DNA of 9,147 nucleotides from an uncultured Rhodospirillales bacterium (GTDB lineage: Bacteria > Pseudomonadota > Alphaproteobacteria > Rhodospirillales > Casp-alpha2): NCBI GenBank assembly GCA_938074585.1, contig CALJEW010000245.1, forward strand, positions 1 to 9,147. The letters are read 5' to 3'. A program made the translations under genes and the position numbers. A model generated the notes under the pieces. That model was not told where the DNA came from, made no database searches, and saw only the letters and a program-made list of their open reading frames with translations. Positions 1 through 6,581 of the stretch are shown here, piece after piece (position 1 is the stretch's first letter; each line of letters starts with the position of its first letter).

Positions 1-270
1 CGTTAAAATCGCGTTGGGGCCCAATTCATCACACAATTTTGCCATTTCTTCCTTGTGTGGAATTGTTAGATTGACCCCCAACAAATTTTCTATTTTCTGC
101 AAACCCCGCACCACAGATTCTAAATTTTCAGGCAGCACATGCATTGGTGTTAAAAACCAATCAAGCCCGGCTTTCTCGAACCCTGGGTTCATAAAGGACG
201 GCGCTTTCACGTGATCTACGGGGTGCGCCAAAAGGGCCAAATATTTTGTTCTACCAGACGGTTGTTGCAT
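1..270 (-). CDS. Shikimate dehydrogenase-like (AroE family) protein, N-terminal part, cut by window edge
   Basis: The first 90 codons are open from an ATG at 270 to the window edge; the 3' end lies outside. The protein reads as the N-terminal substrate-binding domain of the AroE family: an AHPVDHVKAP stretch (residues 15-24) aligns with the family's GNPxxHSxSP, and NLTIPHKE (67-74) aligns with NVTxPxKE, keeping Thr69 and the catalytic Lys73. AroE enzymes reduce 3-dehydroshikimate to shikimate with NADPH. Here the two shikimate-binding serines of HSxSP are Val21 and Ala23, so a different substrate is likely (inference). The NADP-binding domain is not visible. An AGGA at 280-283 lies 9 bases before the ATG and overlaps the stop of the lactonase gene upstream, with 11 bases between the genes, so the two are probably co-transcribed and translationally close. 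It is probably a catabolic paralogue rather than the housekeeping aroE. Confidence 0.8.
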   Translation of the reverse strand, partial: MQQPSGRTKYLALLAHPVDHVKAPSFMNPGFEKAGLDWFLTPMHVLPENLESVVRGLQKIENLLGVNLTIPHKEEMAKLCDELGPNAILT

Positions 271-281
271 TGGTGCGTTTC

Positions 282-1151
282 CTATCCTTTATATTTTGGG
301 TCTAATAATCCCTTAACGCCGGGATGTGTGACAAATAGTGATCCGGCTAATGGGCTTGCTGCTAATTCTGCCGCCGTTAATCCTTCATTGCCGGTGGTTA
401 TGTAAAGCGTGTCCAAATCATCGCCACCGAAACAGACCATCGTGATATTGCGCACTGGCATCAAAATTTCACGGTCCAAAGTGCCATCAGGGGCGATACG
501 CAAAACGCGCCCACCCATAAAGCATGCGGACCAGTAAAATCCTTCAGCATCTACTGTTGCGCCATCGGGGCGGCCTTGTTCTAGGGATGTTTCGTAAAAC
601 AAACGACGGTTTGATGGGGTGCCTGTTTCTGCATCGAAGTCGAAGGCAAAAATTTTGTTGTTCCGGCTATCAGACCAATACATGCTTTTGCTATCTGGGC
701 TAAAGGCCAGTCCGTTCGAAACCATAACATCACTTGCCATTTTATTGCAGTTTTGATCTGTGCCCAGTCGATACAGGGCCCCATCGAACTTTGTTCTGGG
801 CTCGTGCATAGATCCGGCCCAAAACCGCCCTTGGCGGTCACATCGACCATCGTTCAGACGATTGTCTGGTTGCTCCGTTTCCGTTTTAACAATATAATCA
901 ATGGCACCAGAATCTAAATCTAAGAATGCAAACCCGCTGCTCATCGCGGCAATAAACCCACCGCTTTCACGTAGTGCAAAACAACACAGCTTTTCCGGCA
1001 TTTGCCATTGCGTGTGTTGACCTGATGCGGGTGTGAACCGGTTCATGGTCGTGCCCGCTATGTCTGTGAAATATAGGGCTTTTTCTTCTGGCATCCAAAG
1101 TGGGGATTCGCCGACGCTAATTCCAGCATTAAGGGCAAGCTCTACACCCAT
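282..1151 (-). CDS. SMP-30/gluconolactonase/LRE family sugar lactonase
   Basis: This 289-residue protein is a full-length SMP-30 family six-bladed beta-propeller, which hydrolyses aldonolactones to the open acids using one divalent metal ion. By comparison with the known family layout, the metal ligands are Glu15 (in GESPLW), Asn146 (in SNGLAFSPD) and Asp196 (in RPDGATVD). Arg98 and Asn100 (in NRLNDGRCD) match the substrate-contacting pair. There is no signal peptide, so it should be cytoplasmic. The ATG at 1151 is preceded by AGGAG at 1160-1164, 8 bases upstream. It follows the second permease by 42 bases and precedes the AroE-like gene by 11, which places it in the transporter operon. The context suggests that it opens a lactone made from the imported sugar, possibly by the aldose dehydrogenase encoded at 8198-9147. 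Which lactone is not visible; gluconolactone, arabinolactone, galactonolactone and fuconolactone are all possible in this family. Confidence 0.9.
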   Translation of the reverse strand: MGVELALNAGISVGESPLWMPEEKALYFTDIAGTTMNRFTPASGQHTQWQMPEKLCCFALRESGGFIAAMSSGFAFLDLDSGAIDYIVKTETEQPDNRLNDGRCDRQGRFWAGSMHEPRTKFDGALYRLGTDQNCNKMASDVMVSNGLAFSPDSKSMYWSDSRNNKIFAFDFDAETGTPSNRRLFYETSLEQGRPDGATVDAEGFYWSACFMGGRVLRIAPDGTLDREILMPVRNITMVCFGGDDLDTLYITTGNEGLTAAELAASPLAGSLFVTHPGVKGLLDPKYKG

Positions 1152-1193
1152 GAGGATCTCTCCTAAAATCTAATATGTGCCGAATTATAGGAA

Positions 1194-2051
1194 CTAGCCT
1201 TTAACCGCACCGGCTGACATCCCACTGATCAAAAACTTCCGAACAGCAATGGAAAAGACGAGAACAGGCATCATCACCATAGTCCCGCCCGCAGCGATCT
1301 TGCCCCATTGCCAGCCCTCATGATCTAGGAAGTTTACGACCGCAACGGGGGCTGTTGTGGCTTCGGTTCGGGTTAAAATCAGCGCGAAGAAAAAGTCGTT
1401 CCATGAATACAGGAAACAAAGAATTGCGGTAGCTGCTAATCCTGGGCCCGACATGGGCAGAATAATTTTTGTGAACCCTTGCCACATTGTTGCGCCATCA
1501 ATCCATGCGGCTTCTTCTAATGTTCTGGGGATGGCGTCGAAAAAGGACCGCATCAGCCAGATCACTAAAGACAAGTTAAACGTCAGATAAATGAGGATTA
1601 ATCCAAACAAGGTATCGTGCAAGCCGATATAGCGATAAGCCAGAAAATAGGGGATCGTGAATGCAATTGGTGGTGCCATTCGGCTGGCCAAAATAAAAAG
1701 GCTCAGGCGGCTCCCTGTTTTATAGGCCATGCGCGATAACGCGTAGGCACCGGGAACCCCAAAAAGTAAGGCGATAACGGTTGAACCTACACTGGTCACC
1801 AATGAATTCCAGAAGGACTTAGGAAATTCGCCTTCCCATAGACCTAGGTAGTGATCGAAGGTTGGCGAGAAAAAGACCTTAGGTGGCCAAGCAAAGAAGT
1901 CTTCTGAAGGTTTGAAGGACAAAATCAGAATCCAAATAAATGGAAACATCACAGCAATCACCAAAAAAGCCACGAAGATATATAGGAAAATACGTTCGCG
2001 TTGCAGCCGTTTATTATTAGAAATCCGCAGTGCATAAATTGTTTCAGTCAA
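1194..2051 (-). CDS. Carbohydrate ABC transporter permease, MalG type
   Basis: This is an inner-membrane permease of a CUT1-type ABC importer, with six likely helices (about residues 21-45, 80-107, 115-140, 147-168, 205-227 and 253-275). The EAA loop that docks onto the ATPase is clear: EEAAWIDGA (179-187), with the conserved Asp185-Gly186 and a Leu-Pro at 198-199. I chose the TTG at 2051, giving 285 residues. It follows a G-rich Shine-Dalgarno sequence (GGGGGAAG, 2056-2063) by four bases and gives a normal short cytoplasmic N-terminus. An in-frame TTG at 2096 would give 300 residues but overlaps the upstream gene by 53 bases. No in-frame ATG exists before the first helix. The chosen start overlaps the upstream permease gene by 8 bases (TTGACTGA), which suggests translational coupling of the two subunits. 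The solute cannot be read from the permease. Confidence 0.92.
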   Translation of the reverse strand: MTETIYALRISNNKRLQRERIFLYIFVAFLVIAVMFPFIWILILSFKPSEDFFAWPPKVFFSPTFDHYLGLWEGEFPKSFWNSLVTSVGSTVIALLFGVPGAYALSRMAYKTGSRLSLFILASRMAPPIAFTIPYFLAYRYIGLHDTLFGLILIYLTFNLSLVIWLMRSFFDAIPRTLEEAAWIDGATMWQGFTKIILPMSGPGLAATAILCFLYSWNDFFFALILTRTEATTAPVAVVNFLDHEGWQWGKIAAGGTMVMMPVLVFSIAVRKFLISGMSAGAVKG

Positions 2052-2949
2052 TTGGCTTCCCCCATCCAACAAGGCGGATAATTCCCCAGCTGGCAAAAAT
2101 TGTTGCGAGAACCAAAGTCACTGTAATGGCGCTTGAATACCCTAAGTACGAGAAATTAAAGGCCTGCATAAAGGAGTAGTAGTTTGTTACTTCTGTTAAA
2201 GAGCCGGGTCCGCCATCTGTTAAAATATAAATCAGTGGAAAGGCCTTAATGCTGTCAACAATCCGAAACAACGCAGCGACAATCAGGACCCCTTTTAAGT
2301 AAGGCATGGTTACATACCAAGTCATTTGCCAAACATTGGCACCATCTATCTTTGCTGCTTCAATATATTCTTCAGGCATCATTTGCAGAGCTGATAAAAT
2401 CATTAACATCACGAACGGGAACCATTCCCATATGTCAGCAATAATAATCGCCCAAAGGGCCCAAGTGGGGTCGGTGATCAAAGACGGAACCACGAACCCA
2501 AGTCCCTCAGCCATCCAGTGAAACGGGCTTATGTCTGGCGTATAAAGAACTTTCCAAATAATCGCGACAACAATAGGTGGCAGGACCATAGGGATCAGAA
2601 AGACCGTTCGTAACGCTTCTAGTACTTTAGATTTAACATTCAGTAATAAGGCGAACATAAAGCCCATTATCATTTGAATTAATACAGACCAAAAAGATAG
2701 CTTGGCCTGCACCCACCACGAATTATGCAGACGTTTATCTTCCAAGATAATTTGATATTGGCCTAGTGGATTGGAAAAGTCCCAGCTGGTCTCTGGCCGG
2801 GTTAAGTCCATGGGTGTAAAACTGATGACGAATAAATAAATTGTTGGAGCTAACGTTACGACAATTAACACAATGAATGCTGGCCACAAACAGAACCAAT
2901 AAAACTTTTGGCGAAGATCTTCAGGATCTCGCATGAGGTTCGTAGCCAT
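2044..2949 (-). CDS. Carbohydrate ABC transporter permease, MalF type
   Basis: This 301-residue permease is the probable heterodimer partner of the MalG-type protein. Six hydrophobic helices are visible at about 20-44, 82-104, 112-136, 163-187, 217-240 and 271-292, so it lacks the large periplasmic insert of E. coli MalF and resembles the shorter UgpA-like members. The EAA loop is EEYIEAAKIDGA (193-204), with Asp202-Gly203 and Pro216. The sequence TDGGPG (244-249), common in this family, follows the fifth helix. The ATG at 2949 has only a weak upstream GGGA at about 12 bases. The gene begins 112 bases after the binding-protein gene, and that gap holds a terminator-like hairpin, so its expression probably depends on partial readthrough or a weak internal promoter. 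It overlaps the next permease gene by 8 bases. Confidence 0.93.
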   Translation of the reverse strand: MATNLMRDPEDLRQKFYWFCLWPAFIVLIVVTLAPTIYLFVISFTPMDLTRPETSWDFSNPLGQYQIILEDKRLHNSWWVQAKLSFWSVLIQMIMGFMFALLLNVKSKVLEALRTVFLIPMVLPPIVVAIIWKVLYTPDISPFHWMAEGLGFVVPSLITDPTWALWAIIIADIWEWFPFVMLMILSALQMMPEEYIEAAKIDGANVWQMTWYVTMPYLKGVLIVAALFRIVDSIKAFPLIYILTDGGPGSLTEVTNYYSFMQAFNFSYLGYSSAITVTLVLATIFASWGIIRLVGWGKPID

Positions 2950-2995
2950 ATAAATAAATTCCCAGCCTTACGGCCATACAAAATTAAGTTGTCTT

Positions 2996-3047
2996 AAAAT
3001 ATATAAAAATACAGGTCAGGAGAACACATATTCATTCCCCCGACCTG
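2996..3047 (-). terminator. Hairpin with U-rich tail between binding-protein and permease genes (attenuator candidate)
   Basis: On the minus strand, CAGGTCGGGGG (3047-3037) can pair with CTCCTGACCTG (3022-3012): 11 consecutive pairs including two G-U wobbles, around a 14-base loop. A U-rich run follows directly, with five U at 3009-3005 and four at 2999-2996, broken by A. It begins 14 bases after the stop codon of the binding-protein gene. This is the form of an intrinsic terminator. Because the permease genes continue in the same direction without an obvious promoter, partial termination or 3'-end protection of the binding-protein message is more likely than a full stop. The pairing is seen directly; the function is inferred. 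Confidence 0.65.
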
Positions 3048-3061
3048 ATAAATGAACCGAC

Positions 3062-4447
3062 TTAGAGGTCGATTTTAACGCCTGATTTTTTCAAATCAGC
3101 AATAGCTTCAGCTTGCGCTTGAGCCATTGAATCCATGCCATTTTGTTGGTTGGTTGCAACGCGTTCGATGGCCTTGTTCAGCTTGTCGCCAATTTGTGGG
3201 AACTGAGGTACTGTACGGTACTTCATGTAACCCGACTTGCCACCCATCTTAAGCACTTCAAGGAAGATTGAAGCAACGTCCTGACCGTTCAAGGTCATCG
3301 CTTCTTTAAAGGCTTCGCTGTTGATGATCGACTGACGGCAAACACTTGGGTAGCCATGTTTTTCGACTAGGGTCTTGGTCATTTTTTTGCCAACGGCCCA
3401 CTTGATAAATTCCCAAGCCGCTTTTTTGTTCTTGGAGCCAACTGGAATACCAAAGCCATGGCTGTTGGAACCAGGGAAGTTGCCTGCAGGCCCGCTTGGC
3501 ATGACCGAATAGCGAACCGTATCTTTAACCCGGCTATCTGGATCTTTCGCCAATGGCACGCCCCAGGTAATGGCTTGGGTGCGGATGTTCGCTCGGCCAT
3601 TTTTCTGGGTTTGCATGGCTTGCGAATCGGTGAATGACATCACGCCTGGAGGGCTGTATTTGGTAAGCATGTTAGCATAAAATTCTGCCGCTTTTGCTGC
3701 TTCCGGCGTATCCCATGTTGGCGTCAAATTGCCTGGAGGATCTTTGAATACGCCACCGCCATGGCCCATCAAGTACGGGATGAAGTTCCAGTGATGGAGC
3801 TTATCAGCTGTGAATGCAGACATCCGCTCTTGCCCGTGGATCGCATCGCACACATCGACTAATTCATCGAAGGTTGTGGGCATTTTTTTGCCGGCCTTTT
3901 CTATTAAATCAGCACGTGATGCCATCATGATCATCGCTCCCGCTTCCCAAGGGAAAGCATAAGGATCACCATTGGCCCCAGACATGGCAGCCATTGTACC
4001 ACCAACAAAATCTTTCCAATCCCAATCAGATGGAGTCAAGTTTGGATCTTGAACATAGGGGCGCAAGTTCTCAACCCAGCCAGCACCAATCCAGCGGCCA
4101 GAATAAATAAATGTCACGTTAATGACATCAAGGGCGCTGCCTTTAGTGGACAATTCCAAATCGGTCCGTTGGTTAAAGACTGGAAACGCGTTGGTGACGA
4201 AGTTAACCTTCATCCCTGTTTGCTCTTCAAATTCGGGGAAATAATTTTTTAGATAATTAAAAAAAGTACTTGAGAACGAAGCCCCTTGAAGGGTTACACC
4301 TGAAAATTCTTTTGCGTAACCAATAAGTGCTGGGAATGCCATTCCGCTTGCTGCAAGGATTGAAATACCACCTGCTTTCTTGATAACTTTGCGTCGTGAT
4401 AAATCGGATGCTTTACCAATTATTGATTTCTTATCTTTCGTCATCAT
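3062..4447 (-). CDS. ABC transporter extracellular solute-binding protein (family 1), Tat-type signal
   Basis: This 461-residue periplasmic binding protein delivers the solute to the permease pair. The N-terminus carries SRRKVIK (17-23), a twin-arginine motif of the S-R-R-x-F-L-K kind with Val-Ile in the hydrophobic positions. A hydrophobic stretch to about residue 44 and a plausible cleavage after Ala45 (GYA/KEF) follow. The mature part has the family 1 organisation, for example PEFEEQTGMKVNFV near 70-83, and an IPVGSKNKKAAWEFIKW region late in the protein. Length is usual for sugar-binding members. The first of two adjacent ATGs (4447) is preceded by AGGAG with 8 bases of spacing. It is the first gene of the leftward unit and faces the dehydrogenase gene across the regulatory gap. 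A hairpin follows its stop. The ligand could be a sugar, polyol or related compound and is not identifiable here. Confidence 0.92.
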   Translation of the reverse strand: MMTKDKKSIIGKASDLSRRKVIKKAGGISILAASGMAFPALIGYAKEFSGVTLQGASFSSTFFNYLKNYFPEFEEQTGMKVNFVTNAFPVFNQRTDLELSTKGSALDVINVTFIYSGRWIGAGWVENLRPYVQDPNLTPSDWDWKDFVGGTMAAMSGANGDPYAFPWEAGAMIMMASRADLIEKAGKKMPTTFDELVDVCDAIHGQERMSAFTADKLHHWNFIPYLMGHGGGVFKDPPGNLTPTWDTPEAAKAAEFYANMLTKYSPPGVMSFTDSQAMQTQKNGRANIRTQAITWGVPLAKDPDSRVKDTVRYSVMPSGPAGNFPGSNSHGFGIPVGSKNKKAAWEFIKWAVGKKMTKTLVEKHGYPSVCRQSIINSEAFKEAMTLNGQDVASIFLEVLKMGGKSGYMKYRTVPQFPQIGDKLNKAIERVATNQQNGMDSMAQAQAEAIADLKKSGVKIDL

Positions 4448-4526
4448 TCAATTTTCTCCTGTTAAGAAGCGTAATCCTATTCAACTTGTCCTCTTATAAT
4501 TAAGTACCCTAAGGACTAATAAAAAG

Positions 4527-4540
4527 TGCAAACGCTTGAC
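4527..4540. promoter_or_regulatory. Candidate LacI-family operator
   Basis: The sequence TGCAAACGCTTGAC contains AAACGCTT (4530-4537), an exact match to the AANCGNTT core shared by many LacI-family operators, centred on a CpG. The outer arms are only partly symmetric. Its place in the gap between a sugar-type ABC operon and a catabolic dehydrogenase suits a solute-responsive repressor. It overlaps a possible rightward -35 element (TTGACG, 4536-4541). No LacI-type regulator gene lies within the window, so the assignment is by motif only. Confidence 0.4.
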
Positions 4541-4566
4541 GTTAAAAATTACATGTTTTTGATAAA
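4536..4566 (+). promoter_or_regulatory. Weak candidate promoter for the dehydrogenase-ATPase unit
   Basis: TTGACG (4536-4541) and GATAAA (4561-4566) are separated by 19 bases, two more than ideal, with five and four of six consensus matches. The -35 overlaps the LacI-like motif and the -10 overlaps the 13-base palindrome, so occupancy of either site could block it. Support is weak because AT-rich sequence gives such matches easily. Confidence 0.22.
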
Positions 4567-4577
4567 CTTAATAAGTT
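4565..4577. repeat. Perfect 13-base palindrome in divergent promoter region
   Basis: AACTTAATAAGTT has perfect 6-base arms around one central base. It lies near the middle of the divergent gap and could be a binding site for a dimeric regulator. It overlaps a possible rightward -10 element (GATAAA, 4561-4566). An AT-rich palindrome of this size can also arise by chance. Confidence 0.35.
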
Positions 4578-4612
4578 CTTACTTGGTACAAAGTTGTAAC
4601 ATTTCAACTAAG

Positions 4613-4641
4613 ATGTTAATGTTAGGTAATTCAAACGTCAA
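4613..4641 (-). promoter_or_regulatory. Candidate sigma70-type promoter for the transporter operon
   Basis: On the minus strand, TTGACG (4641-4636) is followed after 17 bases by TAACAT (4618-4613). These match five and four of six consensus positions with ideal spacing. Transcription would start near 4606, leaving a leader of about 160 bases before the binding-protein ATG. A second TTGACG lies just upstream (4649-4644). An alternative minus-strand -10, TATAAG (4498-4493), lies much closer to the gene but lacks a good -35. Confidence 0.35.
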
Positions 4642-4704
4642 CCCGTCAATTTAATTTAGAACAAGACGCGAAAACAGATTTTGAAAATCGAACAGGACAT
4701 TAAT

Positions 4705-5484
4705 ATGGCTGGAGTTTTGTTGGTTACCGGGGGCGCTCGGGGGATTGGGGCTGAAACCTGTCGCCGTGCAGTCGAAAAGGGCTATGCGGTTGCGGTTAAT
4801 TATCGTAAAGACAAATCAGCTGCAGATAGGGTCGTTGGCGAAATTATAAATAAAGGTGGCTGTGCATTTGCTGTTCAAGCTGATGTTGGGGTAGAGGCAG
4901 ACATTATTAGGATGTTCAACGATGTTACCAGCCAACTGGGCCCCATCACCGCGTTGGTTAATTCTGCAGGTGTTGGTGGGACGCAAAATCGTGTTGATAA
5001 GTTCAATGCAGAAACTCTAGAATTATTGATGCAGATTAATGTTGTCGGCACAATGCTGTGCTGCCGTGAAGCGGCTAAACGCATGTCGACTGCAAACGGT
5101 GGGCAAGGGGGCTCTATCGTCAATGTAACCTCTATGGCAGCGACCATTGGCGGGCGACCAGGTAATAGCGCCTATGCGGCATCAAAAGCCGCCGTCGATG
5201 CGTTTAGCGTTGGCTTTGCAAAAGAAGTTGGGGCCGAAGGTATTCGCGTAAACACTGTGCGTCCTGGGGTTACATTAACAGATATGACCAGTGCCGTTCG
5301 GGATAACGAAGACATCCGAAAGGGAATAGAATCGACAATAGCCATGAACCGAACGGCCCAACCTGAAGAAATGGCTGCACCTATTATGTGGCTTTTATCT
5401 GATGAAGCATCCTTCATTTCCGGCGCTCGATTGGATGCATCTGGTGGCGGGTTCTTGATTAACGCAAGCACGTCTGGCAAATAA
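4705..5484 (+). CDS. SDR family NADP-dependent oxidoreductase, YgfF-like
   Basis: This 259-residue classical short-chain dehydrogenase has the cofactor motif TGGARGIG (8-15), NSAG (86-89) in place of the usual NNAG, and the catalytic tetrad Asn112, Ser143, Tyr157 and Lys161 (YAASK). Arg34 after the second strand (NYRKD) favours NADP(H) over NAD(H), by general knowledge of the fold. Several stretches, including CCREAAKRM (119-127), GGSIVNVTS (135-143) and the RPG at 186-188, recall E. coli YgfF and related glucose-1-dehydrogenase/3-oxoacyl-ACP-reductase-like proteins. I chose ATG 4705 over the in-frame TTG at 4681 because AGGA (4694-4697) sits 7 bases upstream and the protein then starts just before the first beta strand. 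It leads a two-gene rightward unit with the ATPase 32 bases downstream. It probably oxidises or reduces a hydroxyl or keto group of the imported compound; the substrate is unknown. Confidence 0.9.
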   Translation: MAGVLLVTGGARGIGAETCRRAVEKGYAVAVNYRKDKSAADRVVGEIINKGGCAFAVQADVGVEADIIRMFNDVTSQLGPITALVNSAGVGGTQNRVDKFNAETLELLMQINVVGTMLCCREAAKRMSTANGGQGGSIVNVTSMAATIGGRPGNSAYAASKAAVDAFSVGFAKEVGAEGIRVNTVRPGVTLTDMTSAVRDNEDIRKGIESTIAMNRTAQPEEMAAPIMWLLSDEASFISGARLDASGGGFLINASTSGK

Positions 5485-5516
5485 AAATAAATTTATCGAG
5501 ATAGGGAATACGAAAT

Positions 5517-6581
5517 ATGGCTTCAGTTGATATTAAATCCGCCGTAAAAAATTATGGCGATGTAGAAGTTCTCCACGGCGTCGACATCGCCATTGAAGAT
5601 GGAGAATTCGTTGTATTGGTTGGCCCGTCAGGTTGTGGAAAATCGACACTTTTGCGCATGATTGCTGGTTTGGAATCGATTACCGGTGGCGAAATTCATA
5701 TTGGCAAGAAAATCGTCAACTGGCTACAGCCAAAGGAACGCGATATTGCCATGGTGTTCCAAAATTATGCTTTGTATCCACATATGACAGTCGCTGAAAA
5801 TATGGGATTCAGTATGAAAATCCGCCGGATGCCTCAAAAAATAATCACCGAGCGTGTTGGTGACGCCAGCGGCATTTTAAGTTTGGATGAACTTTTAGAG
5901 CGTTTTCCGCGCCAATTATCTGGCGGTCAACGTCAACGTGTTGCCATGGGACGCGCCATTGTTCGTGCCCCTCAAGCTTTTCTATTTGATGAGCCGCTGT
6001 CTAATTTGGATGCACGTCTTCGCGTCCAAATGCGGACCGAAATCAAAGCCCTGCATGCACGACTTGGCACGACGTCTGTTTATGTAACGCACGACCAAGT
6101 GGAAGCCATGACCATGGCTGATCGAATTGTTGTTATGAGTGATGGCAATGTTGAACAGATTGGCTCCCCCTTGGACGTATATGACAATCCGGTGAATACA
6201 TTCGTTGCAAGCTTCATCGGATCACCGGGAATTAACCTCATCAAAGGCACCGCTCGGCGGGCAAATGATAAGGTTGCTCTCGAGACGAGTGATGGAATTC
6301 AATTGCCGCTTAAAAATGATGCCGCAGTTGAAGACGGCCAGCCGATCACTTATGGAATTCGCCCAGAGCATATTTCACTGGGTGACGGAGGATTTACAGG
6401 GGATGTCGAGCTTATTGAGCCGACAGGTGCGGAAACGCTTGTCTTCAGTCAAGTTGGTGGGATTGAGCTTTGCGCTCGAACCATGGAGCGGAGCAATGTA
6501 AAACGCGGCGACACAATCGGGTTTGTTCCCGATGTTAATCAGGTTTTGTTGTTTAATTCAGAAACGGGTGCCCGGCAGTAG
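5517..6581 (+). CDS. Sugar ABC transporter ATP-binding protein, UgpC/MalK type
   Basis: This 354-residue protein is the ATPase subunit of a CUT1 importer and acts as a homodimer on the cytoplasmic face of the permeases. All ATPase motifs are intact: Walker A GPSGCGKST (36-44), Q-loop Gln82 (FQNYALYPHM), signature LSGGQRQR (134-141), Walker B with Asp158-Glu159, D-loop SNLDA (162-166) and switch His192. A C-terminal TOBE regulatory domain follows from about residue 240 and includes GIRPEHI (280-286). The ATG at 5517 has AGGGA (5503-5507) 9 bases upstream. It is the only ATPase in the window and should serve the binding protein and permeases encoded on the opposite strand. Such ATPases can be shared between several importers in one cell, so exclusivity cannot be assumed. 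Its stop codon directly abuts that of the convergent GMC gene. Confidence 0.95.
   Translation: MASVDIKSAVKNYGDVEVLHGVDIAIEDGEFVVLVGPSGCGKSTLLRMIAGLESITGGEIHIGKKIVNWLQPKERDIAMVFQNYALYPHMTVAENMGFSMKIRRMPQKIITERVGDASGILSLDELLERFPRQLSGGQRQRVAMGRAIVRAPQAFLFDEPLSNLDARLRVQMRTEIKALHARLGTTSVYVTHDQVEAMTMADRIVVMSDGNVEQIGSPLDVYDNPVNTFVASFIGSPGINLIKGTARRANDKVALETSDGIQLPLKNDAAVEDGQPITYGIRPEHISLGDGGFTGDVELIEPTGAETLVFSQVGGIELCARTMERSNVKRGDTIGFVPDVNQVLLFNSETGARQ

Larger units (their letters stand above)
4448..4704. promoter_or_regulatory. Divergent intergenic regulatory region
   Basis: This AT-rich gap separates the oppositely directed binding-protein and dehydrogenase genes and must hold promoters for both. 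No credible small gene is visible. It contains a LacI-family core motif (4530-4537), a perfect 13-base palindrome (4565-4577), a short inverted repeat (AGTTG/CAACT, 4592-4596 and 4605-4609) and a tandem ATGTTAATGTTA (4613-4624) that also occurs inverted as TAACAT at 4597-4602. Three copies of TTGACG are present: one on the plus strand (4536-4541) and two on the minus strand (4636-4641, 4644-4649). This is unusually rich symmetry for a short gap, although AT-rich DNA yields some of it by chance. Confidence 0.7.

Noticed and set aside
1152..1164. Short AGGA/TCCT inverted repeat over the lactonase ribosome binding site, possibly hiding it
   Set aside because: Only four pairs with a four-base loop; too weak to support a regulatory call.
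2994..3035. A minus-strand reading frame of 13 codons starting in the hairpin loop after the binding-protein gene, with a G-run just upstream, resembling a leader peptide
   Set aside because: The G-run is part of the stem and almost touches the first ATG, the codons show no meaningful run, and the frame covers only the hairpin and its U-rich tail. Chance is the simpler explanation.
4681..4704. Longer form of the SDR starting at a TTG, adding eight residues
   Set aside because: No ribosome binding site precedes it, the extra residues match nothing expected in the fold, and the ATG at 4705 has a well-placed AGGA.
5172..5480. Long antisense frame opposite the SDR gene (about 102 codons), and similar antisense frames over the other genes
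   Set aside because: They follow the codon pattern of the real genes on the other strand, show no recognisable family motifs and lack ribosome binding sites.
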